DNA from: Xenoacremonium recifei | Lineage: Eukaryota; Ascomycota; Sordariomycetes; Hypocreales; Nectriaceae | Assembly (NCBI GenBank): GCA_012184525.1 | Contig: WOFQ01000089.1 | Location: forward strand, 1 to 64,000 | Length of the DNA stretch: 64,000 bases | Direction: 5' to 3' | Shown here: positions 34,071-43,440 of the stretch, piece by piece | Numbering within the stretch: the stretch's first letter is position 1 | Layout: the number at the start of each line of letters is the position of its first letter | Made by a program: the position numbers and the translations under genes | The notes under the pieces: model-generated | What the model was told of the DNA's origin: nothing | The model's input: only the letters and a program-made list of their open reading frames with translations | Database searches by the model: none

Positions 34071-36140
34071 TTATATCTTCCACCGCTGGAACTTTCCCTT
34101 CACCATTGACTTAAAGGATCTGTGGCGCCTTTCGGCCCGATCTGAAATCTGGATGTCACGTTGAGTCGCCGCGAGGGACGCGATGCTCCTGATTGTGTCC
34201 GGGTGATTCTCTCCCAGCACCTCCCGTTGAAGACCCAGTACCTCCTGATATAGACCTTCCGCCTCGCTGTACTGACCCTGATTGTGGTATGTCGTCGCGA
34301 GGGCTGCCATGCTCCTGATTGTATATGGGTGATTCTCTCCCAGCACCTCTTGTCGAAGACCCAGTACCTCCTGATATAGACCTTCCGCCTCGCTGTACTG
34401 ACCCTGATTGTGGTATGTCGTCGCGAGGGCTGCCATGCTCCCGATTGTATATGGGTGATTCTCTCCCAGCACCTCTTGTCGAAGACCCAGTACCTCCTGA
34501 TGAAGACCCTCCGCCTCGCTGTACCGACCCTGATGATGGTACGTTATCGCGAGGGCCGCCATGCTCCTGATTGTGTCCGGGTGATTCTCTCCAAGCACCT
34601 CCCGCCCAAGATCCAGTGCCCTCGCGTCTACTGCTTCGCACTCCCGCCATCGTCCTCGATCATATAGAAATCCTGAAACTCGGCTCAGCAGTCTCGCAAC
34701 CTCCACCTGTTTTCCACACGCTCTCGCCCACTTTCCTACCTGTATCGCATGCACCATGTACTTCTCGCACACATCCCATGTATCCTGGCTTGATTCTGGG
34801 AAAACGTCGCTCACAGCACCTATTGCAATGCTTGTGTATTGCGCCTCCTTGCTGCTTTCCCCTGTGCTTTCTTCTACCCCCAATATCCTCAGCCTGAACT
34901 CCGTTGCCTCTTGCACAAGCTTATGTACCTTGTAACTCAGCCCAGACTGCATCGATCTGTACTCGCTAAGGAATGAGAACTTCATAAGAAGTGTAGTTGC
35001 CTTATTGATCTTCTTCTCATCGTCTTCCTGTCCCGTGGCTGCCGTTGTGCTGTCTCTGCAGATCGCTAATATCAGCTCCGGTGTTATATTCTGGCTGTCC
35101 ACATACGCGATGGCATGCAGGATCCGATACGCCGTCCTATTCTCCCTTCCGACACGCTCGATTGAGATCCGCCATGTCTCCAGCACGCTATTGGGTGCCT
35201 CTGGCCGCCGGTGCCGGTCAAACTTGCTCTCCTTCAGAACGTCCCATCTATCCTGGGCCCGCTTCAACAGATCCAGGTATTCTTTAACCGTTATCGACGT
35301 CTCCTGCATGTAAGCTCCAGCCTGCGAGACTGCTAGTGGGAAGTACTGCAACTCCTTGACGAGGGCACCCCTCAATCTCTCCTCTCTATCATCGCCCTTG
35401 AGTCTTGCAGACATGAGAAGCTTCTGAGCCTCATCGACCGTCATGGAACGCACCTCGATAGCTCTCTGAGCGCCCACAAGCGTACCCGCAATGCGAGCAT
35501 CACGACTCGTCCACAGCACCACTCCTCCAGGTGCCTTAGGAACATATTCGTGTAGAATGCGGTTCTCTTTCTGGTTGGACTGTCCGACGCCAAAGAGCGC
35601 TAGGTCATCCGCGTTGTCAAGAACAAGCACCCACGGTGGCCGTGACTCGATCGCGCTACGCACCGCCTTCAGCAGGTCTTCGCCATCGACACCGTCATCA
35701 ACCCCTAGCTTCTTCGCAATCTCCTTGTAGTCATATGTAAATGTCGCCTCGGTATCGGCATGCACCCAGAAGATAGAGCACTCGCGGTTATTGCCTCGGT
35801 TGTTGCCTCGATTGTATGCGAATTGCAGGGCCAGTTGCGTTTTCCTAGCAGGCGCGTCGTGTCAGAACGCGGTGATGATCCGTTGGTGGTCAAGCACTTA
35901 CCCCGATCCTCCGAGACCATACAGTGCCGCACTGCAGTATTCTGATGTGGGAGGAAAGAGTTGATGCAGCGCCGTGACGAGATCCTGCCGATACACGACG
36001 TCTTCGTTGCGCGGATATGGGATGACGTGGATGGATGGGCGGTGGGGTTGATGGATATTAGTGATGGTGGTATACTGATCTCCAGTGCCGGTGTGTGCGC
36101 TCAGGACGCCCGGCCCGTGATTATACATAGAGTGCGACAT
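34071..36140 (-). CDS. NLR4: NB-ARC-TPR receptor with Gly/His/Thr motif at N-terminus
   Basis: Exons 36140-35902 and 35844-34071, joined by a 57-nt phase-2 intron that splits the P-loop glycine codon (GLGGSG, then KTQLALQFAY), give about 670 residues. The ATG at 36140 has a strong context (GCCGCCATGT); the frame also opens further up to 36263. The N-terminal 30 residues (MYNHGPGVLSAHTGTGDQ) are Gly/His/Thr-rich. NB-ARC follows: IPYPRNEDVVYRQDL, P-loop, Walker B PWVLVLDNADD, GGVVLWTSRD and LQYFPLAVSQAGAYM. Four 42-residue TPRs with EVLGENHPxTIxSMAALA follow, then a basic tail. No premature stops, so this is the best-preserved receptor here. An upstream broken ORF shares its N-terminal motif spacing. 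Role inferred: non-self sensor. Confidence 0.85.
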
Positions 36141-36515
36141 GGCGGCATTGTGAGCCGCAGGGCTATTGGAGCATTTGCAATTGCACGAGAATGTAACCCC
36201 AAGGTAAGAAGATGTTGTAACTGGAGAGTTTAACTGCAGTAAAGAAGGGCTGAGTGCGGCCAATTACTTCCCTCCCTCTCCTTCGGGTCGCGAAATCTCA
36301 GCCGCACGAACCCGGCCAATCAGCTCGGGTGTCGAGTCGCGCGTGACGCGGTAGGCAGCAGTGGACACGTTGCTTCAGGTCCTTTGAGACATCACGAAAG
36401 GTGCAAAAAGATCGAAAACAGGGTCGGATTTGAAGGCAAATTGAGCTTAGATATTCAGAATAGCTTACGCTTCATCTAGGCTTAGACTAGGAGACATCGA
36501 TATCGATCCATGAGC

Positions 36516-36755
36516 TTAGTTTTGCGGCAGATGGAATCCGTGGATCGGCCCGTTGAACTGGTTGCCGGCCCCGTTGTTGTTGTGCTGGGGCCCGACACCA
36601 GTGTGGACATTTTATCGAGCCGGTCCCGTGGTTGTGGAATTGAAGCCGATACCCCTTTACTTGAGTCGTCTACGAGCGCGTCTCATGGCGACATCATGCT
36701 TGGCTTTCTCTTCTTGCGAAGAATATTTTTGGGGTCGTCCAGGCCTTCTAGCCAT
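36516..36755 (-). pseudogene. RIP-broken small gene with basic head and amyloid-like Gly/Asn tail
   Basis: Eighty codons from ATG (36755) to TAA (36516-36518), with two internal TAA codons at 36657-36659 and 36612-36614. Both sit where CAA would fit, the preferred RIP change. The head reads MARRPGRPQKYSSQEEK then a run of arginines (RRARRRLK), like short basic GRPxKY proteins. The tail holds GIGFNSTTTGPAR, NVHTGVGPQHNNNGAGNQ and FNGPIHGF, a repetitive Asn/Gly/Gln sequence like fungal amyloid-signalling motifs. It shares GP-x5-HTG-x-G-x-Q with the start of NLR4, 375 bp away on the same strand. Whether it ever was a full effector, or had upstream exons, cannot be told. Confidence 0.55.
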
Positions 36756-36828
36756 ATTATGCGCCGTATGAAATATGTAGCGGAGCGGTTCTTGTCTAGC
36801 TTTGCGAAATTACACTAAGCCCCTGAGA

Positions 36829-36965
36829 TGACCGCGAAACCCAAAGCGGTAGCATTGGTGACCATTTTATTATGATTGGTCAGTGGCCCTTAAGGCTAAA
36901 CCCAATATAGTAATTTACGCCAGCCCGATGGCCCAATGCCAGCCTACCATCACGGTGTATAGAAT
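36829..36965. repeat. 135-bp interspersed repeat, copy 2
   Basis: Matches 21237-21371 (TGACCGCGAAACCCAAAGCG start, TATAGAAT end) with scattered substitutions. Here too it lies just beyond an NLR-associated sequence. Confidence 0.75.
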
Positions 36966-37028
36966 AAGCTCTATAATTTATTATAGTGAGAATTAATATT
37001 ATTGCTTATTACAGGCGGGGAATATAAC

Positions 37029-37416
37029 TGTTGGATACGCTCAGGCACGATGGGATAATTGTATTTAATACATAAATAGAAAATGATGATCTTTTTGATC
37101 CAATCCATTGATGATCGTTCATTGTTCTGTTCTTCGTTGCTAACTCCTTTTGGGGTGCCTCTGTAATTGCATAACCCCTCAATCTAACAATAACATATTA
37201 CTGTTAGATTGACGAGGATATGCGATTAAGGAGGCGCTCTAAAGGAGCTAGTCCCTATAAATCGAGTGCAGTGGAGGAGGTCTGACAATCCCCGCACAAG
37301 CACAAGCACAAAAACAACGAAGAGTCAAGATCATCAATAAAATGAATCAACAATATCATCACTTTCTAACTGTACATTAAATGCAATTATCCCCTCGTCC
37401 CTTAGCGTATCCAACA
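37029..37416. mobile_element. Solo LTR of an LTR retrotransposon
   Basis: A 388-bp block begins TGTTGGATACGC and ends GCGTATCCAACA, a perfect 12-bp terminal inverted repeat with the usual TG...CA ends. The flanks ATAAC (37024-37028) and ATTAC (37417-37421) fit a 5-bp target duplication with one mismatch. A related copy lies at 52869-53441. No internal retrotransposon genes are near, so it is a solo LTR. Confidence 0.88.
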
Positions 37417-37695
37417 ATTACCTCCCTGAGCTGCATTAGCGGGACAAGGTTATCGGCGCCTAAGCGTGAGAATGAGTCAGGCAGCAGAAGTGGCCTGAGA
37501 TCCAGACGCCCTCAACATAAATAGAGCCTATTGCTTGTGCATATTATACTTACCCATCCGCATCATAGCACATAAAATATAAGATTAGTAACTTGAAGAC
37601 CAAATTGAGTGTAAGTCTCCTGTCGCAGGTCTTATATTCAGTGGTATTAATAACTTAGAGAATAACCCAACTCCTTCACGCACGTTCCAGCAGCC

Positions 37696-38025
37696 ATGTC
37701 ACATATCAGCCCGACAGCAGAAGAACTTCAATCAGTACGAAATCGAATTAGTTCGCTGATGCGAAATGCTTCTGCCCAGGAGCAAGAATTACAAGGCATC
37801 CTCAATATCATAGACAGCATATCGGCCGTCGACGCCGCTTTAATAGCAGGCAGTTCGTCGAGCGCTAAAAGGAAGCGGGGTAAGGCGCCTCCGGCCGAGG
37901 CTGGGGTATATCGTGAGAAGCTTGAAACCAAGGTTGTCAATAAAAGGCAAGAAATCAGTCTACTGTGGGCAAAGATAAACGAGCTTCAGGAGAAGGAGAG
38001 GGAGCTAGAGAGGCAGAACCAGTAG
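37696..38025 (+). CDS. Small coiled-coil protein, 109 aa, function unknown
   Basis: A complete short frame with a reasonable start context (AGCAGCCATGTC). Residues about 5-50 form a predicted helix (EELQSVRNRISSLMRN). A basic linker with KRKRGK at about 58-64 is followed by a long Glu/Lys/Gln helix to the end (NELQEKERELERQNQ), which suggests a coiled coil. No domain is recognised. It lies between a solo LTR and the APH gene and points towards the APH gene tail. Confidence 0.5.
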   Translation: MSHISPTAEELQSVRNRISSLMRNASAQEQELQGILNIIDSISAVDAALIAGSSSSAKRKRGKAPPAEAGVYREKLETKVVNKRQEISLLWAKINELQEKERELERQNQ

Positions 38026-38062
38026 ATGCCATATTAATCCATGTATTTGCCATGTCTAATTA

Positions 38063-39664
38063 TTACTTATTTAATAGCTCCTTGGCCTTGGCAATAAACT
38101 CTTGGATCTGTAGTTGAGATTCCTCGTCGTCGATGAATAATCCCTGGTCCTTTAGATATTGAGTGTAGCAGATTGACTTGTCCGTACGGTGCTTTGCCTC
38201 CAAGGCATGGTTTGCGTTCTCAACATCCTTGAAGAACTTGGGGACGTGTATTTCATAATCAGAACCCTTAAAGAGGCGGGGGAATATGGACTTATAGTAA
38301 AGTCGGACAAGACAGGACGGACGACGTAAGATCTGGGCCAAAGAGAACCTTAAATCTGTATCGTGTTTCCATCCCTTATAAAGCTCCGCGCAGTTCCTGT
38401 CGAATGCGCTCTTCTCCTCAAGGACCTCGAGAAATTCAGGGTACAGCTGGCGGTGCAAAATCGGAGCCCTTGGCGGGCATGCCCATACAGCGGAAGCGTC
38501 ATGGCCTGTCAGCCAGGGAGGTGGCGTAAACAGATATCGCGGGATTGTGCCGCTGAACTCCCAGTCGATGATGCCGCGGATATGAAGATCTTCCGTAATG
38601 ATGATGTTGTGACATCGCAGGTCCAAGTGGGACAGCACAAAGGACCCTGCAGACGGTGCCGATTCGGTGGACTCGATTAACTTTGCCAGGCTTTCAATAG
38701 CGAATAGCTCCTTTTGAGCCTCATCTTCAGACAAGTCCTGGGCCGGTAGGCGGTATGTTTCAGACAAGACATGGTGGTGGAAGGCCATATATTGTGCGTC
38801 GGTGAGAGCGACTGTGCTTTGCAGGAGTCCGGGACGATCCTGTAAGAGTTCGTTGGCCGGCAGGGAGAGAATCTCGCCAACAACAGGTTCTGATTTCCCC
38901 GCCGGGTCCGGCATCAAGGAGCCTGCGGCCGCAAATTCCATGTTGTAGAGCTGAGCAAGAATGTTGATGAGCTCGCTGTAGAACTGTCTCCGTCGATCTC
39001 GGGGGGCCTCGACAAGAGTTTTCATCTGCAAGGGTACACCGGGAATGTAGTCGCAAATGAGGAAAGACGGCGGCGCTTCAGAGGAGCCGGGAATGAGGGC
39101 TGCCTCAGTGCCAAATGCGCGGACATGCGGGACAGGGATCGTGGTATGATGTCGGAGAAAGCTGCAAGCAAGCAAGCATCAGCTTAGGGTTAGGGTTATC
39201 AAGATGGCGGGGAAAGCTTGCCGTAGTGTAGCCACTTCGCTCTGGATCTTGGCCCATGAGTCAACGACGACAGGCTTGAGAGGGACCCTCACAACCCATC
39301 GAACATCATCATCATCAAAGCGGACAAAGAAGCAGACATTGAAGCTCCCTCGATCGCGTCCAAGGACAGTGCACGAAACCCGTCCACGGTACCGAGAGGC
39401 CAAGTTGCAGATGGCTTCCTCATCAATCGAACCGATAAACTCTTCTATTTGCGCGTGTATTTGCTCGTCTGTGAGGGGAAAGGCGTCGCGATGGCGGTCG
39501 ATCGGCTCGTCTGTTGTTGTTTTTGGCAGGTCTCGTTTGGGGGAGGGGAGGATGGCGTTGAGTTGTTCAGAGAAATTAAAGAAGAGAGAGTCTAAGAGGG
39601 CAGATATGAAGGACACGAAATAAGTACATGGTTCCACGATGAAGCGGCGGAGATTGAGAGGCAT
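38063..39664 (-). CDS. APH-type (aminoglycoside/choline-kinase-like) phosphotransferase, GC-AG intron
   Basis: Two exons (39664-39222, 39161-38063) give about 513 residues. The 60-nt intron uses a GC donor (GCAAGC) with branch GCTGATG and acceptor TTGCAG. It restores VATLRFLRHHTTIPVPHV, standard for fungal APH proteins. The catalytic loop HLDLRCHN (H326, D328, N333) and the metal-binding IIDWE (about 345-349) are intact. Residues 1-30 are hydrophobic (YFVSFISALLDSLFF). An N-lobe strand (VCFFVRFDDDDVRWVVRVP) precedes the intron. Such proteins phosphorylate small hydroxyl or amino substrates; fungal members are numerous and mostly uncharacterised. The intron contains a telomere-like TTAGGGTTAGGGTTA (39184-39198). 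The gene appears functional. Confidence 0.85.
39184..39198. repeat. Telomere-like TTAGGGTTAGGGTTA inside an intron
   Basis: Two and a half TTAGGG units lie within the GC-AG intron of the APH gene (CCCTAA on the coding strand, just before the branch point). Confidence 0.8.
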
Positions 39665-40222
39665 CTTGGAGGAGTTGACAGATAACGAGCCAGAGGCTGG
39701 TTAGGTCAATTTAATAGTGGGTATATGTGTATGACATAATCAGCTATAGGGTAAGTATAATAGATCAGGTTAAATCACAGATAGTGGAACAGATATGCCG
39801 ACACACGTGCTAACGCACGTGCTGATAAGCAGACCAAGCAATATAGATAGAGGTTTACTATTAGGGGACAGACCTCTATAGCTGCTAATATATGCAAATA
39901 AGATAACGTGACTTTTGCACGGTAGCCGTGCATATATGGCTAGCCTGCCGTAATGTTGTGATGACTAAGTGAGAAATGCAGCCAAATTCGGCTAAGATTG
40001 ATGGGCGTTGGCTGGAAAATTTACTACTGGGGCGCGCACCACTAATTTTGTTTTGTCAGCAACCCGCATTCAATCATTCATCCAGAGTGGGAAAGTGGGG
40101 TTGGACACGTGAAGGATAAAACCTGAGGCATTCATCCTTTCTTAAATGACCCTGCTCCGCATTTGAACCTGTCGTGACCTCGACGTAGCACCTAAAGTTT
40201 TGGTTCAGATCACGACCAAACA
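39665..40222. promoter_or_regulatory. Divergent region between APH-type and HET genes
   Basis: A 558-bp spacer between two head-to-head intact genes, holding both promoters. Paired ACACGTGC/GCACGTGC motifs (E-box-like CACGTG) lie near 39804-39822, which bHLH factors could bind. Otherwise AT-rich, with no gene. Confidence 0.4.
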
Positions 40223-42034
40223 ATGGATTCAACTCGTCTTCATGCGAAGCTTACCCGCTCCGACAGTATCCGACTACTTGAGCTCACACGGTCTAGTCCT
40301 GAGGATCCGATGCACGGGCGTCTTAATCAATCTAGGCTTGATAACACTCCGAAGTATTTGGCGCTATCGTATGTCTGGGGTGATGCATTGCCGGATGATC
40401 CACTGCTCCAAGTCAATACTAGCCAGTTAAGGATCAGAAAATCTTTATTCCAGGCCCTCGAGCAACTTCTATCCGATATCACTGCTATAGTCCTTTGGGT
40501 CGATCAAATATGTATTGACCAAGAAAATGACACAGAACGAGAGCAGCAAGTCAAGTTAATGTCAAGGATCTTCATGCAAGCTCAGCGAGTGATATGCTGG
40601 CTTGGACTTCCTGAAAAACATAGCGACTATGCCGTTCACCTACTGCATATTTTGGTCACGAACAGTCCCGACCCGAAGGCTCGTGTAGACTGGGAAAACG
40701 CCGCCAACGAGTTGGGGAAAGCGGGATTCCTGGATAATTTTTCTGACCTATTTAATCCGACGAAAGCTCCATTCCGTGCAGTAGCTGCATTGGCAAATCG
40801 GCCTTGGTTCAGCAGATTATGGATAGTTCAAGAAGTCGCATTAGCCTCCGAGCTCGAATTCCGATGTGGCAACTTAACTATTCGAGGAACAACATTCTTC
40901 GCGGCGATGCAAGCATTGTCTTCCATTGTCCATGACCCTCCTGCACCCTGGTTATTGAAGCCTTTTCGACACGCCATCAGACTTGGTCAGCTAAGAGCAC
41001 AGGCTGCAGCTAAAAGGCCCCTCTCATTTCCCCATCTGGCTCAGACACTCAGTACATGGGGCTGTAAGAAAAGCCACGATCGACTGATTGCACTCTTTGG
41101 GCTTGTTTCCTACAACAGCCCGGCTCCCGCTTGGTTTCTCCCGAGCTATAGCATAACAAGCCCCGAGCTCTACCTGAGATTTGCAAAGGGGTACATTCAA
41201 CAGAATAGCAACCTAGACATCCTGCACTTTGCGGGCTGTGGTGATGTTGAAGCTCATTCGCTCTCAAAAGCGTCCGATACAGTCTTTCTGGAACCCGGTC
41301 CTCCTGCAGATGATGTGCCCTCGTGGGTGCCGGATTGGCGCGTGCAGTCCCGACCTCTGGCACTCCTACCAGATCCCGGGCGTAGTGTACAGACTCAGTT
41401 TTCGGCGACAGTATCAAGTGCCGATTACCACCTTGACGAAGGTTCCCAGATATTGCGGGTTCGCGCTCGTCTGGTAGATGAGATAACTGCATGCGGTCCT
41501 CCTTACTATTCGTCTCTATGCAGGAATCTCCAGATCACCGAACATGATATTTTTGGGCTCTGGTTCAATTTGGCCAAGGACAACCTTGAATGTGACGATT
41601 TTAAATCCATGGTTGCCTCGACTCTTATCATGGATGCGAGGGTGATGCTCACAGAACGTGGGGCAGTGAACGTTCAACCAGAGGAGATATCCCGCATGTT
41701 TAGTCATTGGGAAGAAAATCACTTGAACGAAACGACAACCCACAGCAACGAGAATTCTTACGACGGTTCTGAAGACTCTGCGCGTTTCGGATACCTCGCC
41801 GAAGAGGTATGCCGGAATAGGACATTTTTCATCACGAAAAGCGGACGACTAGGGTTAGGTTCGACCCACGTTTCTCCTAGTGCATCAATCTACTTGATCC
41901 ACGGATTGAGAACACCATTTGTCGTCCAGACAAAGCCAGGGGGTCACGTACTGCGTGGGGAATGTTACGTTCACGGCCTGATGGACCGGCAGGCTTCAAT
42001 CTCTGACCAAGATGTTTATTTGAACTTTACATAA
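40223..42034 (+). CDS. HET-domain protein (heterokaryon incompatibility), 603 aa
   Basis: A single-exon 603-residue frame. The HET domain is clear: YLALSYVWGD at 45-54, LWVDQICIDQEN at 91-102, QQVKLMSRIF and VICWLG near 123-128. It is followed by SRLWIVQEVALASELEFRCG near 198-220, also typical of this family. The C-terminal half lacks named domains but contains VPSWVPDWRVQSRP, common in HET proteins. HET-domain proteins execute or trigger programmed cell death in vegetative incompatibility, often downstream of NLR sensors. No stop, frame shift or missing motif is seen. It sits between NLR-rich sequence and ordinary genes, consistent with a role in the same non-self response, though no partner can be named. 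Confidence 0.92.
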   Translation: MDSTRLHAKLTRSDSIRLLELTRSSPEDPMHGRLNQSRLDNTPKYLALSYVWGDALPDDPLLQVNTSQLRIRKSLFQALEQLLSDITAIVLWVDQICIDQENDTEREQQVKLMSRIFMQAQRVICWLGLPEKHSDYAVHLLHILVTNSPDPKARVDWENAANELGKAGFLDNFSDLFNPTKAPFRAVAALANRPWFSRLWIVQEVALASELEFRCGNLTIRGTTFFAAMQALSSIVHDPPAPWLLKPFRHAIRLGQLRAQAAAKRPLSFPHLAQTLSTWGCKKSHDRLIALFGLVSYNSPAPAWFLPSYSITSPELYLRFAKGYIQQNSNLDILHFAGCGDVEAHSLSKASDTVFLEPGPPADDVPSWVPDWRVQSRPLALLPDPGRSVQTQFSATVSSADYHLDEGSQILRVRARLVDEITACGPPYYSSLCRNLQITEHDIFGLWFNLAKDNLECDDFKSMVASTLIMDARVMLTERGAVNVQPEEISRMFSHWEENHLNETTTHSNENSYDGSEDSARFGYLAEEVCRNRTFFITKSGRLGLGSTHVSPSASIYLIHGLRTPFVVQTKPGGHVLRGECYVHGLMDRQASISDQDVYLNFT

Positions 42035-42930
42035 GTAGAAGGTCTTGATAGGGCGACTAAGAGGCCACTGCAGGTATTGCCTAGGAATATCATACTTTTG
42101 CCAATTGCTATCATTCGGAATATATGCTTTCTCTTCAGCGTAGAGCGGGTCTTCCTCATGAGTGTCAACAAATCTGAATTGTACTGTTACTTCCCCGGTG
42201 AGTGACATGTCCTGACTTTTACTAAAGTAATTAATGTTGTAGAGTTGAAAAAGGGCAACAGCCCGATGATAGATAGGAGGCTCTGGGGACTGCGAGAGGG
42301 GTTTACGTTACTTAAATTGCAGGCTCCTCGAGGGCACCTCTCTCCCTTCTGTGCTTGTTTGGGTGCTGTTTCTTATAAATGAGGGAGGTATGCTTGGACA
42401 ATCGTCGTCGGTTAATGTATGCAAACCTAATTAGGAAATCGTCATGCTCTCCAAAAACCGTACTAATCCAAAGTAGGAAATCGTCACGGTCGAGCGATGA
42501 CGGCCTAGATTGTTTAAACAAGCATTAAACAAGCAGCACAACTGCACTGATTATATCGGCATAAGTATTAGCCCAACTGCTCCTGTATAGCGTCATCCTA
42601 GCCCGGCTACTATCAGGGATAGAGGATATACACAGACTAATTACTAGTTCGGCCTTTGTCGCCTTATGCTAACTGATCCTTAACGGCGTGCGGTTGAGAC
42701 TTGGCTAGCTATTTAGACGAGCATAAATCTATTGCAAATGCGGGCTATGGGGGTTAATTAACTCTGCGCACTGTGCCCGCGGACCGACGCGATCCTTATC
42801 GAGAGTTCGTACCCGGTTGGTCCGTCGGTAGCTTTGGCACTGCCGATAGCTTTGGCGGGGTTTGGCGTTGATGGGGTTGGTGCCGATGATGGATTTGGCG
42901 CTGATTGCTCTTATTAGTCTTGGTGCGGGG
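42035..42930. other. Intergenic 0.9 kb, no firm gene
   Basis: Minus-strand frames at 41996-42208 and 42312-42521 have protein-like composition (for example TVQFRFVDTHEEDPLY), but neither has known motifs or a convincing exon link. A GT-rich degenerate precursor of the 30-bp tandem repeat lies at about 42810-42930. Confidence 0.4.
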
Positions 42931-43020
42931 TCTTGTGCTGGATGGGGAGTCGATGCGGGGCCTTGTGCTGGATGGGGAGTCGATGCGGGGCCTTGTGCTG
43001 GATGGGGAGTCGATGCGGGG
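42931..43020. repeat. Three exact-length copies of a 30-bp tandem repeat
   Basis: Units start at 42931, 42961 and 42991 and contain GTGCTGGATGGGGAGTCGAT. Units two and three are identical; unit one differs at its first base. The repeat can be read as GWGVDAG(P)CA on plus or SPSSTRPRID on minus, but no gene around it is credible. Confidence 0.9.
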
Positions 43021-43247
43021 AGGCTGGATGCGGGTAAAGTACACCATGGAAACGAGAGACTTTTAAGTCCGATTGTGCGAAAAAGTGGCACGCTTCCGCT
43101 ACGGGGCTTAGCATGTAACGTTACATCGATAAGGGCCAAGCGCGAATAGGATGCCCGCACGTGTCCCGCGATATTGAGCCACCTCGTCAGCAGCAACCGA
43201 AATCTACAAGTAGTTATGCGAGCGCCTACTGTTGCATCTATATATCT

Positions 43248-43321
43248 GGTGGGCTGGATTAGTCATGTCCTTACCCTCTCTCGGTTAGAGACAGGTCGGG
43301 GTATGATTAATCCAGCCCACC
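43248..43321. repeat. 74-bp inverted repeat with 19-bp arms
   Basis: Arms 43248-43266 (GGTGGGCTGGATTAGTCAT) and 43303-43321 are inverted copies with one mismatch around a 36-nt loop. It could be a very short MITE remnant or a transcript hairpin upstream of the 43441 gene. No clear target duplication is visible. Confidence 0.75.
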
Positions 43322-43440
43322 GAGTAGGGCTTGAGCGGTAGAAGATCGGTAGAGCCTCGGGCCGAGCATGAAGCACGAAGATCTCAGATATCAAATTCAG
43401 TCTCTCCCCATGTCAACTGCATTCTTTAGCGCTCAACAAA

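Noticed and set aside
34156..34650. 164-codon Gly/Arg-rich minus frame overlapping the NLR4 TPRs
   Set aside because: Out-of-frame reading of the TPR repeats; no start context or homology.
36510..36818. 102-codon plus-strand frame
   Set aside because: It is antisense to the RIP-broken motif gene, whose minus-strand reading explains the composition.
42862..43149. Plus-strand frame with CAGWGVDAG repeats
   Set aside because: Produced by the 30-bp tandem repeat; no flanking gene structure.
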